Shown here: piece after piece, positions 1-6,114 of the stretch
Layout: each line of letters begins with the position of its first letter
How positions within the stretch are numbered: position 1 is the first letter of the stretch
Origin: a bacterium
GTDB taxonomy: Bacteria > Verrucomicrobiota > Verrucomicrobiia > Limisphaerales > J093
Reading direction: 5' to 3'
DNA length: 6,114 bases
Assembly (NCBI GenBank): GCA_021784265.1
Contig: JAJXTA010000197.1
Location: forward strand, 1-6,114
The notes under the pieces: model-generated
Databases searched by the model: none
Seen by the model: only the letters and a program-made list of their open reading frames with translations
What the model was told of the DNA's origin: nothing
Program-made: the position numbers and the translations under genes

Positions 1-17
1 TTGGTGCTCTGCGTCAC

Positions 18-42
18 CGCTCTCTCACGGTCGCGGCTCTGT
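18..42. repeat. GC-rich intergenic motif, left copy
   Basis: These 25 bases match 5895-5919 at 21 positions. They share a CGCTC start, an internal CTC and a nine-base core TCGCGGCTC, in the same orientation. Both copies lie outside the genes. This fits a dispersed intergenic repeat family, but two copies in GC-rich DNA are thin evidence. Confidence 0.4.
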
Positions 43-174
43 ACCCCGACCCGCTGCAGCCCCGCCGCATGAGGGCACGCGGCCTACAGACGGCCCGCCG
101 CCCAGGGGGCTTTGGAGGCCGGGTCCCCCGCCATGCAGAAAACCTTGGCCTTCCCGGGGGCGCCGCTTAGGCTC

Positions 175-181
175 AAGGCGG
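175..181 (+). promoter_or_regulatory. Probable ribosome binding site of glcF
   Basis: AAGGCGG lies 8 bases before the ATG at 190 (and 5 before an in-frame GTG at 187). It supports a start at 187-190 over the longer in-frame possibilities at TTG 112 and ATG 133. A GGAGG at 114-118 is 14 bases before the ATG at 133, which is too far to be a good site. Confidence 0.45.
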
Positions 182-189
182 CTTTTGTG

Positions 190-1521
190 ATGGATCCGAC
201 CGCGTCGCACCTCAAGAACCTGGACTACTCGGTGGTGCAGCAATGCATGCATTGCGGCTTGTGCCTGCCCACCTGCCCCACCTACGACGCCACCAAGCTG
301 GAACGGAACAGCCCGCGTGGGCGCATCGCCCTGATGCGGGCTATTGCCGATGACCGGCTGGCGCCCACCCGGACGTTCGCGCAGGAGATGTACTTCTGCC
401 TCGGTTGCCTGGCCTGCATGACCGCCTGCCCAGCCGGCGTCAACTACGCCGAGCTGTTCGAGCACGCCCGGGCGGAGGCGGAGCGGACGGGGACGTTAAA
501 CACGCCCAAGCGCCGGTTCCTCCGCGGTTTCACCGTGGGATGGCCCTTCATGGACCTGCGGCGATTGGGGTGGGCGGGCCGCGCCTTGCGTCTCTATCAG
601 CAGCTCGGGCTGCAGACCCTGGTCCGGCGCAGCGGCGTGCTCCGGCTCTTGTCCCAGCGGTGGCGCGAGCTGGAGGCCATCACGCCTCCGATTCAGCCTC
701 AATTCACCGCCCAACTCGTCGCCCCGCTCACCCCCGCGCGCGGGCGGAAACGCTACCGCGTGGCCATGCTGGCCGGCTGCGCGCAGGACCTCATCTTCAG
801 TGACGTCAACCGCGATACGGTCGAGGTCCTGGCCTGGAACGGCTGCGAGGTGATCACGCCCCCGCGCCAGTCCTGCTGCGGCTCCTTGCACGCCCATAAC
901 GGCGAGCTGGCCCTGGCGCGCGCGCTGGCCCGCCGCAATCTGGACCAATTCCCTCCGGACCAGTTTGACGCCATCATCTCCAACGCCGGCGGCTGCGGGT
1001 CGCATCTCAAGCACTACGGCGCCTTGCTGCACGACGATCCGGCCTATCGCGCCCAGGCGGAGCTCTGGGATCGCAAGCTGAAGGACATCCACGAGTGGCT
1101 GGTGGAGATCGGCCTCACACCGGTCGGGGCGCCGGAGGCGCCGTCCCAGACCATCACCTATCACGAGTCCTGCCATCTGACCCACGGCCAGCGGATCGTC
1201 ACCCAACCCCGCCAGGTCCTGCGGGCCATCCCGAACCTGACCCTGGTCGAGCTGCCCGAGAGCAATTGGTGTTGCGGCAGTGCCGGGATTTACAATCTCA
1301 TCCAACCGGAGATGGCCGGCCAGTTGCTCGAACGAAAGCTGCGGCATATCCGGAGCACGGGCGCGACGGTGGTCGCGACGGCGAATCCGGGTTGTCAATT
1401 GCAGTTAGTCAACGGCGCCCGGCGCCAGGGCCTGACGTTGCGCGTGGCCCACCCGATCACCTTGTTGGCGGAGGCCTACCGGCGCGCGGCGGGGCGCGAA
1501 GGAGTGTCGGGCCGCGCGTAG
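190..1521 (+). CDS. glcF: Glycolate oxidase iron-sulfur subunit GlcF
   Basis: GlcF is the iron-sulfur subunit of glycolate oxidase (GlcDEF). It passes electrons from the flavin subunits, which oxidise glycolate to glyoxylate, towards the quinone pool at the cytoplasmic face of the membrane. From ATG 190 the protein has 443 residues, slightly longer than the E. coli protein of about 407. The N-terminus holds two ferredoxin-type clusters, C19-x2-C22-x2-C25-x3-C29-P and C70-x2-C73-x2-C76-x3-C80-P, each ligating a 4Fe-4S centre. Two CCG (cysteine-rich) domains follow: C197, C229-C230-G231 and C269, then C328 (in HESCH), C361-C362-G363 and C402. All expected cysteines are present. The start is chosen from the AAGGCGG site and the homology-like beginning just before the first cluster; TTG 112, ATG 133 or GTG 187 are alternatives. 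A related lactate or other 2-hydroxy-acid oxidase subunit (LldE/LutA-like) is possible, since glcD and glcE are not visible. Confidence 0.85.
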   Translation: MDPTASHLKNLDYSVVQQCMHCGLCLPTCPTYDATKLERNSPRGRIALMRAIADDRLAPTRTFAQEMYFCLGCLACMTACPAGVNYAELFEHARAEAERTGTLNTPKRRFLRGFTVGWPFMDLRRLGWAGRALRLYQQLGLQTLVRRSGVLRLLSQRWRELEAITPPIQPQFTAQLVAPLTPARGRKRYRVAMLAGCAQDLIFSDVNRDTVEVLAWNGCEVITPPRQSCCGSLHAHNGELALARALARRNLDQFPPDQFDAIISNAGGCGSHLKHYGALLHDDPAYRAQAELWDRKLKDIHEWLVEIGLTPVGAPEAPSQTITYHESCHLTHGQRIVTQPRQVLRAIPNLTLVELPESNWCCGSAGIYNLIQPEMAGQLLERKLRHIRSTGATVVATANPGCQLQLVNGARRQGLTLRVAHPITLLAEAYRRAAGREGVSGRA

Positions 1522-1559
1522 GTCGTCCCCGCGCCCGCCCCCCGGGCCGAGGTTGCCGG
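1522..1559. other. Short gap between convergent genes
   Basis: Thirty-eight bases separate the glcF TAG from the ccsA TAA on the other strand. The gap is very rich in C and G, with a CCCGGG palindrome, but has no hairpin followed by a T-run on either strand. Termination here is either factor dependent or occurs inside the opposing gene. Confidence 0.5.
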
Positions 1560-3455
1560 TTACGAGTGGGCCTGTTGCGGCGCCAGGCCGCCGCCCACGC
1601 CGGGCACTGGGTGCGGGGCGGGTTGTTGGAAGCTCCGCCAGAAATGGCTCGGGAGCAATCCCAACCCGATCAGCACCACTTGGCTGACCACAAACGCCAC
1701 CAGCCAGAAGAAGGCCTTGTCCATGAAACCGTAGGAGTGCAGCCCCACCCCCAGCATGTTCACCCCGAACCAGGAGAAACTGGTGACGATGTTGCCGAAG
1801 ACGGCGAGGTTCATGAGCCCGCGCTCCCGGACCAGCCCGCCCCAGCGGGCGTGGAGGATGATGGCGTTCCAGAGCACGATGATCAGCGCCCCGTTCTCCT
1901 TGGGGTCCCAGCCCCAGAACCGGCCCCAGGATTGGTCGGCCCAGATGCCGCCCAGGATCGTGCCCACGAAGCTAAATAGCGTGGCGAAACAGACGATGCC
2001 ATACACCATGCGGGCGAGGGCCTTGGCCGTTTCCCCCGAGAGGCTCCGGGTGAACAAACCGCGCACGATATAGACGATGCCCAAGAAGCCCGCCACAAAC
2101 GTCGAGGCATAACCCAGGGTGATGACCACCACATGCGTGGCGAGCCAGAAATTCGTGTCCAACACCGCCCGCAACATCTCCATCGTGTCGCCGTCCAGGG
2201 AAAGGTTGTGGGCAATGACCTGCGTGAGAAAGCCCAGGGCGGAGGACATCACCAAGCCAATGCTGTCGTGGTAAAAATGCTCGAGCACCAGGCCCAGCAG
2301 CACCGCCCCCCAGCCGACGAAAATCGCCGAGGAATAGAGATTGGTCACGGGCGGACGCCCCTCCAACACCATGCGGAAAATGATGCCGGCGCTATGGACG
2401 AGAAAGGCGAGCACCAAAAGCCAGAAACCGGTCCGATTGAGCACGGGAAACCAGGTGAACCACGAGCCACACCCGAGCAGGAAGACGCAAACGTACAGGA
2501 CCGTGCTCAGGTAGAACGGCTGCCACTGATGAAAGAGAAACTCCCGGTCCCCTTTGCGCACCTCGGGGGTGAACTGCGGTTCCAGCCATTGGCGGTAGCC
2601 GGCCAGGGCTTGGTTAAACTCCGCCGGCCGGCCCTCGCGATAGGCGGTCACCATCGCCGCGTAGCTGGCCACCGCCGGGTCCACCCGCCCCGAGTGCACC
2701 GTTTCCATCAGGCTGGTCCCCACGTTGGACCAGGCATCGCGCCGCTGCTCGGGGTGGGCCGGCGGCACGATCAAGGGATAGGCGATATTGGCCATCGCGT
2801 CATAGCGCTCGAGCATCTTCAGAATCCGGTCGAAGTCCTCCTGGTTAAAACTCTGCCCCGCTTCCCGGCGCTTGACGGCGGCGACCCCCGCCGGGATGGC
2901 TTTCTGGTACGCGGCCAGCTCGGCGTTGAAATCGTCGGTCGTCTCCGGGCGCAGGCTGTTCTTAAGCCGCTGGTAGAGTGTCAGCCCGTAGTTGAGCCGC
3001 AGCACCGCCTGCTCAAAAGTATTCCGTTCCTTGGCATCGACCCCGTTGGCCCGCTCGGCCTGCTTCTCGATTTCCCCCAGCGCGGGCCGCAGGTCGTTGA
3101 ATGAGCAATACATCGATCCCTCGGCCGGGAGCTTCAACATCCCCCGGAGGTCGGGATGGTCCACCCGGAAGAGCTTCCGGGCATCCGCGACTTCCGGCTT
3201 CATGGTCACCTCCATGAGCCACTCGGTGGGACTCAGGGTGCCGCCCCCTTCCAGCGCCACCGATTGGCGGGTGCGAATGACCAGCAAGCTGCTGCGCGCC
3301 ACCGAATCGAGCGGCTGCACGCGCCCGTTGAGCAGCACCGGGAGCCGTCCAAAACCCGCCGTGTCGAACCCGTCCTTCGCCCGGGGACTCCCCAGTCCGC
3401 CCAGGACCCAGAGGGCAAAACCGGCCGTTACCAACCAAGGGAGGTACTTTTTCAT
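1560..3455 (-). CDS. ccsA: Cytochrome c biogenesis protein CcsA, long form
   Basis: CcsA (ResC) is the heme-handling half of the system II cytochrome c synthetase. It takes heme across the cytoplasmic membrane and, with ResB, joins it to CXXCH motifs outside. The protein has 631 residues. The C-terminal part, about 313-602, has some nine hydrophobic segments and the tryptophan-rich WWD signature at about 510-520 (W510, W514, W516, D517, then PKE). The four expected heme-ligand type histidines are H354, H441, H535 and H573. An RPPVTNLYSS stretch near 367-376 is also typical of the family. Before this lies a membrane anchor (about 5-22) and a predicted extracytoplasmic domain (about 23-312) with a GRVQPLDSVAR motif at 44-54 and one cysteine (C117). 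Classical ResC is about 390 residues, so the N-terminal part is an extension. The ATG at 3455 overlaps the resB TGA (ATGA) and has a GGAG six bases upstream; the frame is open further upstream, but that part lies inside resB. Confidence 0.93.
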   Translation of the reverse strand: MKKYLPWLVTAGFALWVLGGLGSPRAKDGFDTAGFGRLPVLLNGRVQPLDSVARSSLLVIRTRQSVALEGGGTLSPTEWLMEVTMKPEVADARKLFRVDHPDLRGMLKLPAEGSMYCSFNDLRPALGEIEKQAERANGVDAKERNTFEQAVLRLNYGLTLYQRLKNSLRPETTDDFNAELAAYQKAIPAGVAAVKRREAGQSFNQEDFDRILKMLERYDAMANIAYPLIVPPAHPEQRRDAWSNVGTSLMETVHSGRVDPAVASYAAMVTAYREGRPAEFNQALAGYRQWLEPQFTPEVRKGDREFLFHQWQPFYLSTVLYVCVFLLGCGSWFTWFPVLNRTGFWLLVLAFLVHSAGIIFRMVLEGRPPVTNLYSSAIFVGWGAVLLGLVLEHFYHDSIGLVMSSALGFLTQVIAHNLSLDGDTMEMLRAVLDTNFWLATHVVVITLGYASTFVAGFLGIVYIVRGLFTRSLSGETAKALARMVYGIVCFATLFSFVGTILGGIWADQSWGRFWGWDPKENGALIIVLWNAIILHARWGGLVRERGLMNLAVFGNIVTSFSWFGVNMLGVGLHSYGFMDKAFFWLVAFVVSQVVLIGLGLLPSHFWRSFQQPAPHPVPGVGGGLAPQQAHS

Positions 3456-4603
3456 GCTTTTCTCCGTCTCACGAATCCGATCAGGTGCGTCATGAACTGC
3501 ACCACCAACCCCGTCCCGACCAGGCTGCAGGCCAGGTACGGGGTGAGCCAACCCGGGTTGTGCACCACTTGCAAGGTGGACACCTTCCCGTTGCCGGCGT
3601 CGGCCATCTGGTACTGGTAATAGGTCTCGCCCCCGTAGCGCAGCGGGGCATTCATCCGAATCAGCACCTCCCGGTCTTCCCCGGTCTCGGGGCGCTGCAG
3701 GCGCACGCGGCTGGAGAAGTTGCGGGGAATCTCGGTTCCCATATAGACGTCGTGCCGCGCCTTCAGCAACGTCAGACTGTAGGGATAATAGTGCCGGCTC
3801 ACGCGCAGGGCGATCTGGTAGCTTTTCTGGCCGTAACTGAAGTCCTGCTTGGCCCCGAGCGCCGAAGAAACCAGCCAGGACCCGACCGGTCCCTGGTCGC
3901 CCTCCAACTCGACCACCGCCGCCGGGCTATTGCGCTCCTCGCTACTGGTCGCCACCGGACGCGGGATCAGGTAGAGGCCCCGCCCCACCCCGCGGGTCGC
4001 CACCACCGCCACGGCCCCGTTCGTCGGTTGCATCAGCAAGTCGGCGTTGGGCCAGTACTGCTTCACCCGCACCGCGAAGGGCAGTTGCGGGAGGGAGAGC
4101 TCGCGGTCTTTGGCCACTAACCGGTCGGGGATGGCCACCACGTTGTTATGGGCCGGGTCGGTCGTGTCCACCACCACCAGCTCGTTGGCCCGGAAGTCCT
4201 CCGAGAAGTTCTTCGTCTCGCCTTCCGTCAGACGCATCCCGCTCTCCACCTGGAGCAGGTCCGTCGCCAACTGCCCCAAGAGCAACAACACCAAGCCGCT
4301 ATGAACCATCAGGAGCCCGGCCTTTTCTTTGCGCAGCCCGAACCGACTGAAATAAGCGGCGACCAGGTTGATGACCAGCACGCCGCCAATGAGGTAACCG
4401 CCGGGGTAAACCGGCAGCTTCAAGCCTGTGCCCGGCACGGGCCAGAGGACAAACAGGCTGCGGAAATACTTCGCCTGCGCGGCGTAGAGCCCGATGTTCA
4501 CCTGGGCGAGCGTGCCGGCGAACACCAGGACCAGCGCCAGCGCCAGGCACACCACCGTCAGGCGAAGCGAGCAGAAGAACTTGACCACCCGGCTAAGGAG
4601 CAT
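3452..4603 (-). CDS. resB: Cytochrome c biogenesis protein ResB (Ccs1)
   Basis: ResB is the partner of CcsA in system II. It is thought to hold the apocytochrome and help present heme outside the membrane. The protein has 383 residues, shorter than the Bacillus protein (about 540). Three membrane segments lie near the N-terminus (about 12-34, 68-88 and 95-117), then a large extracytoplasmic domain (about 118-351) and a last membrane segment (about 352-377). H101 in the third segment (MVHSG) and H373 in the last (MTHLIG) sit where the family has its conserved histidines. The GTEIPRNFSS and MNAPLRYGGETYYQ stretches late in the outer domain are characteristic of ResB. The ATG at 4603 starts a typical SLRLT membrane anchor. 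It lies 11 bases inside the upstream lipoprotein gene, and the stop overlaps ccsA by 4 bases. The frame is open further upstream, but that segment is Arg/Pro-rich and inside the previous gene. Confidence 0.92.
   Translation of the reverse strand: MLLSRVVKFFCSLRLTVVCLALALVLVFAGTLAQVNIGLYAAQAKYFRSLFVLWPVPGTGLKLPVYPGGYLIGGVLVINLVAAYFSRFGLRKEKAGLLMVHSGLVLLLLGQLATDLLQVESGMRLTEGETKNFSEDFRANELVVVDTTDPAHNNVVAIPDRLVAKDRELSLPQLPFAVRVKQYWPNADLLMQPTNGAVAVVATRGVGRGLYLIPRPVATSSEERNSPAAVVELEGDQGPVGSWLVSSALGAKQDFSYGQKSYQIALRVSRHYYPYSLTLLKARHDVYMGTEIPRNFSSRVRLQRPETGEDREVLIRMNAPLRYGGETYYQYQMADAGNGKVSTLQVVHNPGWLTPYLACSLVGTGLVVQFMTHLIGFVRRRKA
3462..3465 (-). promoter_or_regulatory. Ribosome binding site of ccsA
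   Basis: GGAG on the minus strand sits 6 bases before the ATG at 3455, inside the end of resB. It fixes the ccsA start at the MKKYLPW methionine and rules out the longer in-frame extension, which has no such site. Confidence 0.7.
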
Positions 4604-4616
4604 AACGCGCACTCTC
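4593..4616 (-). promoter_or_regulatory. Overlap and weak ribosome binding site at resB start
   Basis: The TAG of the upstream lipoprotein gene (4595-4593) lies after the resB ATG (4603-4601), an overlap of 11 bases. The only Shine-Dalgarno-like string is GAGAG at 4616-4612, eight bases before the ATG, and it is a weak match. Re-initiation by ribosomes finishing the lipoprotein gene is therefore likely. Confidence 0.5.
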
Positions 4617-5714
4617 AACGAAGGGAACGAAAGCGGCCTTCTCCCGGGTGACCGCGGCGGCATCACCCATCAGCTTGTAAAACCACGTGTTCCCTCCCCG
4701 GGAGACCACCGCAGCGACCAGGGTCTTGGGCGTTTTCTCCCCGCTCAAATCGACCAAGACGACCTTGCCTCCCGGGGTCGTCAGGTCCCGGGTGAGGCCG
4801 GCCAGCCCCGCCTCTTCGACCGGAGGCAAACCGATCTGACGCCGCCAGCGGTTGATATTGGCCAACAGACCGCCGGCGTCGCCTGGCAGCGCCACCACGG
4901 TGATCTCGGCCGCACCGCCCGCCGGGTCGCCCGCGGTAAACCGCGCGCTCTGCATCGGGCCGGGGGGTGTTTCACCCCAGCCGTGGGGCACCGTCCAGGA
5001 GGGCTTGCCCATCGCCGGCATCCCGCCCGACAAATCGGTCCCGCCCATCGGAGGCAAGGCGGGCGCGGCGGCGCTCGGGGCCGCCGCCCCACTGGCGCTG
5101 AAGTTCAGGCCCTTCAGGAACTCGACGAAGGTGGCCTTCTGCTGGGCCACCAGCGCGTCGTCGCCCGTCATCTTGAAGAACCACGCCGTCCCGTCGCGAT
5201 GTTGGATGGCGGCCAGCATCCGCGTCTTGCTGGTCTGTCCCGGCGGCGTGCCGGCCAAGTCAAACAACTCGCCCGCCTGCCCGCCGATCTGGACCGCCTG
5301 CCGGTCCTTGGCCATCGCGGCTTCGTCCACGGCCTCCAGGCCCACTTGCCCCCGCCACCGGTTCACGTTGGGCAGCTCACCGCCCGCCATGCCGGGCAAG
5401 GGGATGATCGTGACCTGGGCCTTCTGGCCCCCGGCACCGCTGACGGCGAAGTTGCCCACGCGCATGTCCCCCGGTGGCAGTTCTTGCCAACCGGCGGGCA
5501 ATTTCCATTGGACACCACCCCCGCCCGCCCCGCTGGCCGGGCCGGGATTCATCATGGCGGCCGGCGGGGCGGCGGCCTCCTGATCCTTCGGCGCCTGGTA
5601 CGAGGTGACAGTCTCGCGCTTGCAGCCGCTGGCCCCCGCGACAACCAGCAGACCCACGGCGGCGGCTCGGTTCAGGGCGCCGAATGTAAAACACGACCGA
5701 AAGCTAACATTCAC
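4593..5714 (-). CDS. Putative lipoprotein with two tandem copies of an unknown domain
   Basis: I do not recognise a characterised family. From GTG 5714 the protein has 373 residues. It begins with a short basic region and a hydrophobic stretch ending in VAGASGC, so C31 is a probable lipidation site, although alanine at -3 is not the commonest choice. A Pro/Ala/Gly-rich linker follows, then two homologous domains, about 68-205 and 238-371, separated by another Ala/Pro-rich linker. Each copy carries a GW near its start, an N(V/I)NRWR(G/R)Q(V/I)GL block (116-126 and 286-296) and a T(A)WF(F/Y)K(M/L)xGD block (176-185, 343-351). The mature part has no cysteine besides C31, so it is not a thioredoxin-like or c-type heme protein. 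It is the first gene of the resB-ccsA operon and overlaps resB, which suggests a role at the outer face of the membrane in cytochrome c maturation or a neighbouring complex. No ATG suits the start; TTG 5720 is an alternative. Confidence 0.75.
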   Translation of the reverse strand: MNVSFRSCFTFGALNRAAAVGLLVVAGASGCKRETVTSYQAPKDQEAAAPPAAMMNPGPASGAGGGGVQWKLPAGWQELPPGDMRVGNFAVSGAGGQKAQVTIIPLPGMAGGELPNVNRWRGQVGLEAVDEAAMAKDRQAVQIGGQAGELFDLAGTPPGQTSKTRMLAAIQHRDGTAWFFKMTGDDALVAQQKATFVEFLKGLNFSASGAAAPSAAAPALPPMGGTDLSGGMPAMGKPSWTVPHGWGETPPGPMQSARFTAGDPAGGAAEITVVALPGDAGGLLANINRWRRQIGLPPVEEAGLAGLTRDLTTPGGKVVLVDLSGEKTPKTLVAAVVSRGGNTWFYKLMGDAAAVTREKAAFVPFVESARYAP

Positions 5715-5719
5715 AGGCA

Positions 5720-5749
5720 ATTGTAATCCAAATAACGTGTGCTTGGCAA
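5720..5749 (-). promoter_or_regulatory. Candidate sigma70-like promoter of the lipoprotein-resB-ccsA operon
   Basis: On the minus strand TTGCCA (5749-5744) is followed, after 18 bases, by TACAAT (5725-5720). Each hexamer differs from the consensus at one position. The element lies in a small AT-rich island within otherwise very GC-rich DNA, directly upstream of the operon. Transcription would begin around 5713-5714, at the proposed GTG start, giving a leaderless or nearly leaderless message. Confidence 0.45.
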
Positions 5750-5756
5750 ATGCGCG

Positions 5757-5791
5757 GCGGGCACTTCGGCCCACCGCTCCCGCCGGAGCGG
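5757..5791 (-). other. Two adjacent hairpins upstream of the operon
   Basis: A perfect 7-bp stem (CCGCTCC at 5774-5780 with GGAGCGG at 5785-5791) has a four-base loop. Next to it, 5757-5762 (GCGGGC) can pair with 5769-5774 (GCCCAC) with one G-T pair. The two share base 5774, so the outermost pair of one competes with the other. No T-run follows the hairpins on either strand, so they are poor intrinsic terminators. They lie upstream of the candidate promoter and would be in the mRNA only if transcription starts further out. Confidence 0.35.
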
Positions 5792-5831
5792 GAAAGACAG
5801 ACTGTAACACAGCCGGGCCAGGGAGCAAGCC

Positions 5832-5969
5832 GCCTGAAGACCCGGCCCGAGGCGGAGGGTGCCCACCTCCGGTTCACCCTGTCCGAACACCCTCCGCTCG
5901 CTCGCGTTCGCGGCTCCGTCGAACACCCATCCGGTTCATTCTGTCCGAGCAGCCTGAAGCGCCGGCCCG
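5832..5969. repeat. Cluster of degenerate direct repeats
   Basis: Several short strings recur in the same orientation. A GCCTGAAG..CCGGCCCG unit of 18 bases occurs at 5832-5849 and 5952-5969 (16 matches). A unit of 22 bases, TCCGGTTCA..CTGTCCGA.CA, occurs at 5868-5889 and 5930-5951 (19 matches, 62 bases apart). CGAACACCC occurs at 5884-5892 and 5920-5928. Between them lies the motif 5895-5919 that is shared with 18-42. The order A-B-C-B-A with all units direct is not a simple tandem array; it looks like a composite intergenic repeat partly duplicated and then diverged. Confidence 0.5.
5895..5919. repeat. GC-rich intergenic motif, right copy
   Basis: This is the partner of 18-42, with 21 of 25 bases identical and the nine-base core TCGCGGCTC intact. 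It sits in the centre of the direct repeat cluster. Confidence 0.4.
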
Positions 5970-6114
5970 CCGCCCGCGGACGAGGCGCGTCGAGCCCAGC
6001 GGCCCGCCCACGCGGCGCGGCGGCAGCCTTCCCGACCCCGGGGCTCCCTCATTATCGACGTCCGCGCCAACGGCGGCGGGGCGCTGGGCTTCAATACCCG
6101 AACGCGGGCCGCCC

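Larger units (their letters stand above)
1..189. other. Left flank with no recognisable gene
   Basis: No reading frame here gives a protein I recognise. On the plus strand, frame 1 closes at a TGA at 70-72, frame 3 at a TAG at 168-170, and frame 2 at a TGA at 188-190 that touches the proposed glcF ATG. Their translations are rich in Arg, Pro and Gly, as expected for non-coding GC-rich DNA. None shows the end of a GlcD or GlcE subunit, the usual upstream partners of GlcF. The tail of an unrelated upstream gene in frame 2 or 3 cannot be excluded, because the window starts here. The stretch also holds a short motif shared with the right end of the window. Confidence 0.5.
5792..6114. other. Right flank without a supportable gene
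   Basis: Both strands were read in all frames. The open stretches are short, rich in Arg, Ala, Pro and Gly, and have no good start with a ribosome binding site. The stretch holds a cluster of degenerate direct repeats (5832-5969). The last 70 bases on the plus strand read as a short peptide resembling the core of S41 peptidases, but that frame has no start codon after the TGA at 5955-5957. A gene entering from the right edge cannot be excluded. Confidence 0.5.

Noticed and set aside
112..189. Longer glcF start at TTG 112 or ATG 133
   Set aside because: The extra residues do not resemble the family N-terminus, and the only nearby Shine-Dalgarno string for ATG 133 is 14 bases away, while the ATG at 190 has AAGG at a good distance.
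496..1398. Open frame of 300 codons on the minus strand inside glcF
   Set aside because: It lies fully antisense to a gene with all family cysteines in place, is rich in Arg, Gly and Ala, and has no recognisable domain. Long antisense frames are common in GC-rich DNA.
1522..1559. Bidirectional terminator between the convergent genes
   Set aside because: There is no stable stem with a T-run on either strand, only a CCCGGG palindrome in C-rich sequence.
1095..1979. Open frame of 294 codons on the plus strand spanning the glcF end and the ccsA end
   Set aside because: It is out of frame with glcF and antisense to conserved CcsA sequence, with low-complexity Pro/Arg/Gly composition.
2133..3104. 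Open frame of 323 codons on the plus strand opposite ccsA
   Set aside because: It is antisense to ccsA, rich in His, Arg, Pro and Gln, and shows no domain. It is a shadow of the real gene.
4494..5726. Open frame of 410 codons on the plus strand opposite the lipoprotein gene
   Set aside because: The opposite strand shows a signal peptide with lipobox and two homologous domains, a strong sign of real coding. The plus-strand product is Arg/Gly/Pro-rich without internal logic.
5832..5969. CRISPR array
   Set aside because: Repeat units are of different kinds, imperfect, only two copies each and unevenly spaced, with no cas gene nearby.

Overview
The window is a GC-rich stretch of bacterial chromosome with four protein-coding genes in two convergent blocks, flanked by non-coding, repeat-bearing DNA. 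The gene set (a system II cytochrome c assembly pair with a separate ResB and a long CcsA, next to a GlcF-type iron-sulfur protein) and the style of the GC-rich intergenic repeats at both ends suggest a Verrucomicrobiota-like organism. This is a judgement from memory of such genomes, not a computed assignment. No mobile element, CRISPR array, tRNA or rRNA was seen.

Left block, plus strand: about 190 bases with no recognisable gene, then glcF, which encodes the iron-sulfur subunit of a glycolate (2-hydroxy acid) oxidase. It has two four-cysteine ferredoxin-type clusters and two CCG domains. The partner FAD subunits (GlcD/GlcE) are not in the window. glcF ends 38 bases from the stop codon of the opposing operon, with no convincing terminator between.

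Right block, minus strand, read from right to left: a lipoprotein-like gene of unknown function built from two copies of a domain of about 135 residues, then resB, then ccsA. The genes overlap by 11 bases (lipoprotein/resB) and 4 bases (resB/ccsA, ATGA), so they almost certainly form one translationally coupled operon. ResB and CcsA are the heme delivery and cytochrome c synthetase pair of system II. They move heme across the membrane and attach it to CXXCH motifs of apocytochromes. CcsA here carries an extra extracytoplasmic domain of about 290 residues after its first membrane segment. The duplicated lipoprotein is the least understood part and, by position, is a candidate accessory factor for cytochrome c maturation or for the membrane complex it serves.

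A fair sigma70-like promoter (TTGCCA - 18 bp - TACAAT) lies almost on top of the proposed GTG start of the lipoprotein gene, which would give a leaderless or nearly leaderless mRNA. The remaining right flank (about 5792-6114) contains degenerate direct repeats and no supportable gene. One of its motifs recurs at the extreme left of the window.
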